6,838 bases of DNA from Paracoccaceae bacterium. Lineage in GTDB: Bacteria > Pseudomonadota > Alphaproteobacteria > Rhodobacterales > Rhodobacteraceae. The translations under genes and the position numbers were made by a program. The notes below the pieces were generated by a model. It was given only the letters and a program-made list of their open reading frames with translations, was not told the origin of the DNA and did not search any database. The DNA lies in NCBI GenBank assembly GCA_007123625.1, contig SKKS01000267.1:1-6838 (forward strand), read 5' to 3'. Shown here one piece after another: positions 6,051 through 6,838 of the stretch. Positions within the stretch are counted from its first letter, which is position 1; every line of letters begins with the position of its first letter.

Positions 6051-6838
6051 ATGACGACGCTCTGGTACACCCGCTGCCCGGCACCCACCGCGGCATCGGT
6101 CGCGATTCGTCAGGGTTGGCTTGAGGCTGAATTCGCCGCCGACGGAATTGCTGTGCGCTCGATATCGGAATCACCGGACGAGGCCACGCGACTGGCGCAC
6201 TACAGCCACGACCACCCTGCGCTGTTCCGCTTCGGCGGCTATGTTCCGCCCTTGCAGGCAATAGCGCGTGGCGTGGACCTGCGGGTCATCGGATTGAACT
6301 GGCATGACCGGGTCGCCGGGTTCTACGTGCTGCCCGACCATCCGCTGTCCGCCAACGCGCCGCTGTCGCCGCAGGCGCTGCGCGGCGCGCGCATCGCCCT
6401 GCCGATCCGCCGGAATGACCGCACCGACTGGTGGCGCGCCACCGTGCTGGCGGGCATCGATCACCTGCTGACCGTTTCCGGACTGACCCGCGCCGACATC
6501 ACCGTAGTCCCGATCGAGATCGAGCGCGCCTATTTCGACGACGCCACCGCCGGGCCGGAAACGCGCGCCTCGCTCTGGGGCAGCCGCAGCCAGTTCGCCG
6601 TCCAGCGCGAGGAGGTGGCCGCGCTTTATCAGGGCCGGGTGGATGTCATCTATTCCGACGCGGCACTGGCCGCGATCCTCAGCGCAACCACGGGCGCGGT
6701 GCAAGTCCTGCGCCTGCGTGGGTACGAGGATGACAGCGACGCAGGCTTCGGTCATCCGATCGTGCTGACGGTATCTGCGGCGCTGTTGGCCACGCGCCCC
6801 GATCTGGTGGACCGCTGGATGGCACAATTGCTGCGCGC
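6051..6838 (+). CDS. DszB-like desulfinase homologue (often labelled ABC substrate-binding protein), 3' end cut
   Basis: The visible 262 codons are open to the window edge. The fold family is the periplasmic-binding-protein-like group that contains DszB, which hydrolyses the C-S bond of 2'-hydroxybiphenyl-2-sulfinate. YTRCPAP near the start matches DszB's YSNCPVP, which holds its nucleophile C27. HYSHDHPALFRFGG (residues 50-63) matches the DszB block with H60, R70 and G73 at identical spacing. The predicted active residues are therefore C9, H50, R60 and G63. PPL follows, and later EVAALYQGRVDVIYS and LTVSAALLATRPDLVDR also resemble DszB. There is no signal peptide: the protein starts MTTLWYTRCPAP straight into the first strand, which argues for a cytoplasmic enzyme rather than a transport binding protein. 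The start is supported by AGGGGG at 6036-6041. About 100 residues are likely missing. The substrate is unknown; DszA and DszC are not in the window. Confidence 0.75.
   Translation, partial: MTTLWYTRCPAPTAASVAIRQGWLEAEFAADGIAVRSISESPDEATRLAHYSHDHPALFRFGGYVPPLQAIARGVDLRVIGLNWHDRVAGFYVLPDHPLSANAPLSPQALRGARIALPIRRNDRTDWWRATVLAGIDHLLTVSGLTRADITVVPIEIERAYFDDATAGPETRASLWGSRSQFAVQREEVAALYQGRVDVIYSDAALAAILSATTGAVQVLRLRGYEDDSDAGFGHPIVLTVSAALLATRPDLVDRWMAQLLR

Noticed and set aside
6171..6827. A 218-codon minus-strand open frame opposite the DszB-like gene
   Set aside because: The plus-strand frame has a good ribosome site and a conserved active-site pattern; the antisense product is Gln/Arg/His-rich shadow sequence.
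6051..6838. Straight annotation as periplasmic ABC transporter substrate-binding protein
   Set aside because: No signal peptide or lipobox at the start, no permease or ATPase in view, and the DszB Cys/His/Arg pattern is present; the fold is shared but the role is probably enzymatic.

Overview
The window is high-GC DNA whose conserved genes look alphaproteobacterial, most likely from a member of the Rhodobacteraceae. This rests on the protein sequences (L1, L11, NusG and a short one-helix SecE) and on the gene order; no rRNA or tRNA is present to confirm it.

The left part (about 1-2620) is all on the minus strand. It is the conserved information-processing block, read right to left as secE - nusG - rplK - rplA - rplJ. 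secE encodes a translocase subunit, nusG a transcription factor, and the rest are ribosomal proteins L11, L1 and L10, with L10 cut by the window edge. Long non-coding gaps lie between rplA and rplJ (350 nt), nusG and rplK (107 nt) and secE and nusG (203 nt). All three hold inverted repeats that may act as leaders, attenuators or terminators.

The right part (about 2778-6838) is an accessory, probably catabolic, locus. On the minus strand a NicX / aminopeptidase-T-like (COG2309-like) gene is followed after 16 nt by a single-component VanA-type Rieske oxygenase; the pair reads toward secE. Diverging from them is a LysR-type regulator, followed in the same direction by a gene that runs off the right edge. 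By content this last gene resembles 'ABC substrate-binding proteins'. It has no signal peptide, however, and it keeps the Cys/His/Arg active-site pattern of DszB, the 2'-hydroxybiphenyl-2-sulfinate desulfinase. The 110-bp divergent region carries a T-N11-A palindrome that overlaps candidate promoters in both directions.

The working picture is a LysR-controlled pathway with three enzyme types: a mononuclear-iron Rieske oxygenase, a COG2309 metalloenzyme-like protein and a DszB-like C-S (or similar) bond hydrolase. It would act on an unidentified aromatic or heterocyclic compound and sits directly upstream of an essential translation operon. The substrate cannot be read from the sequence.
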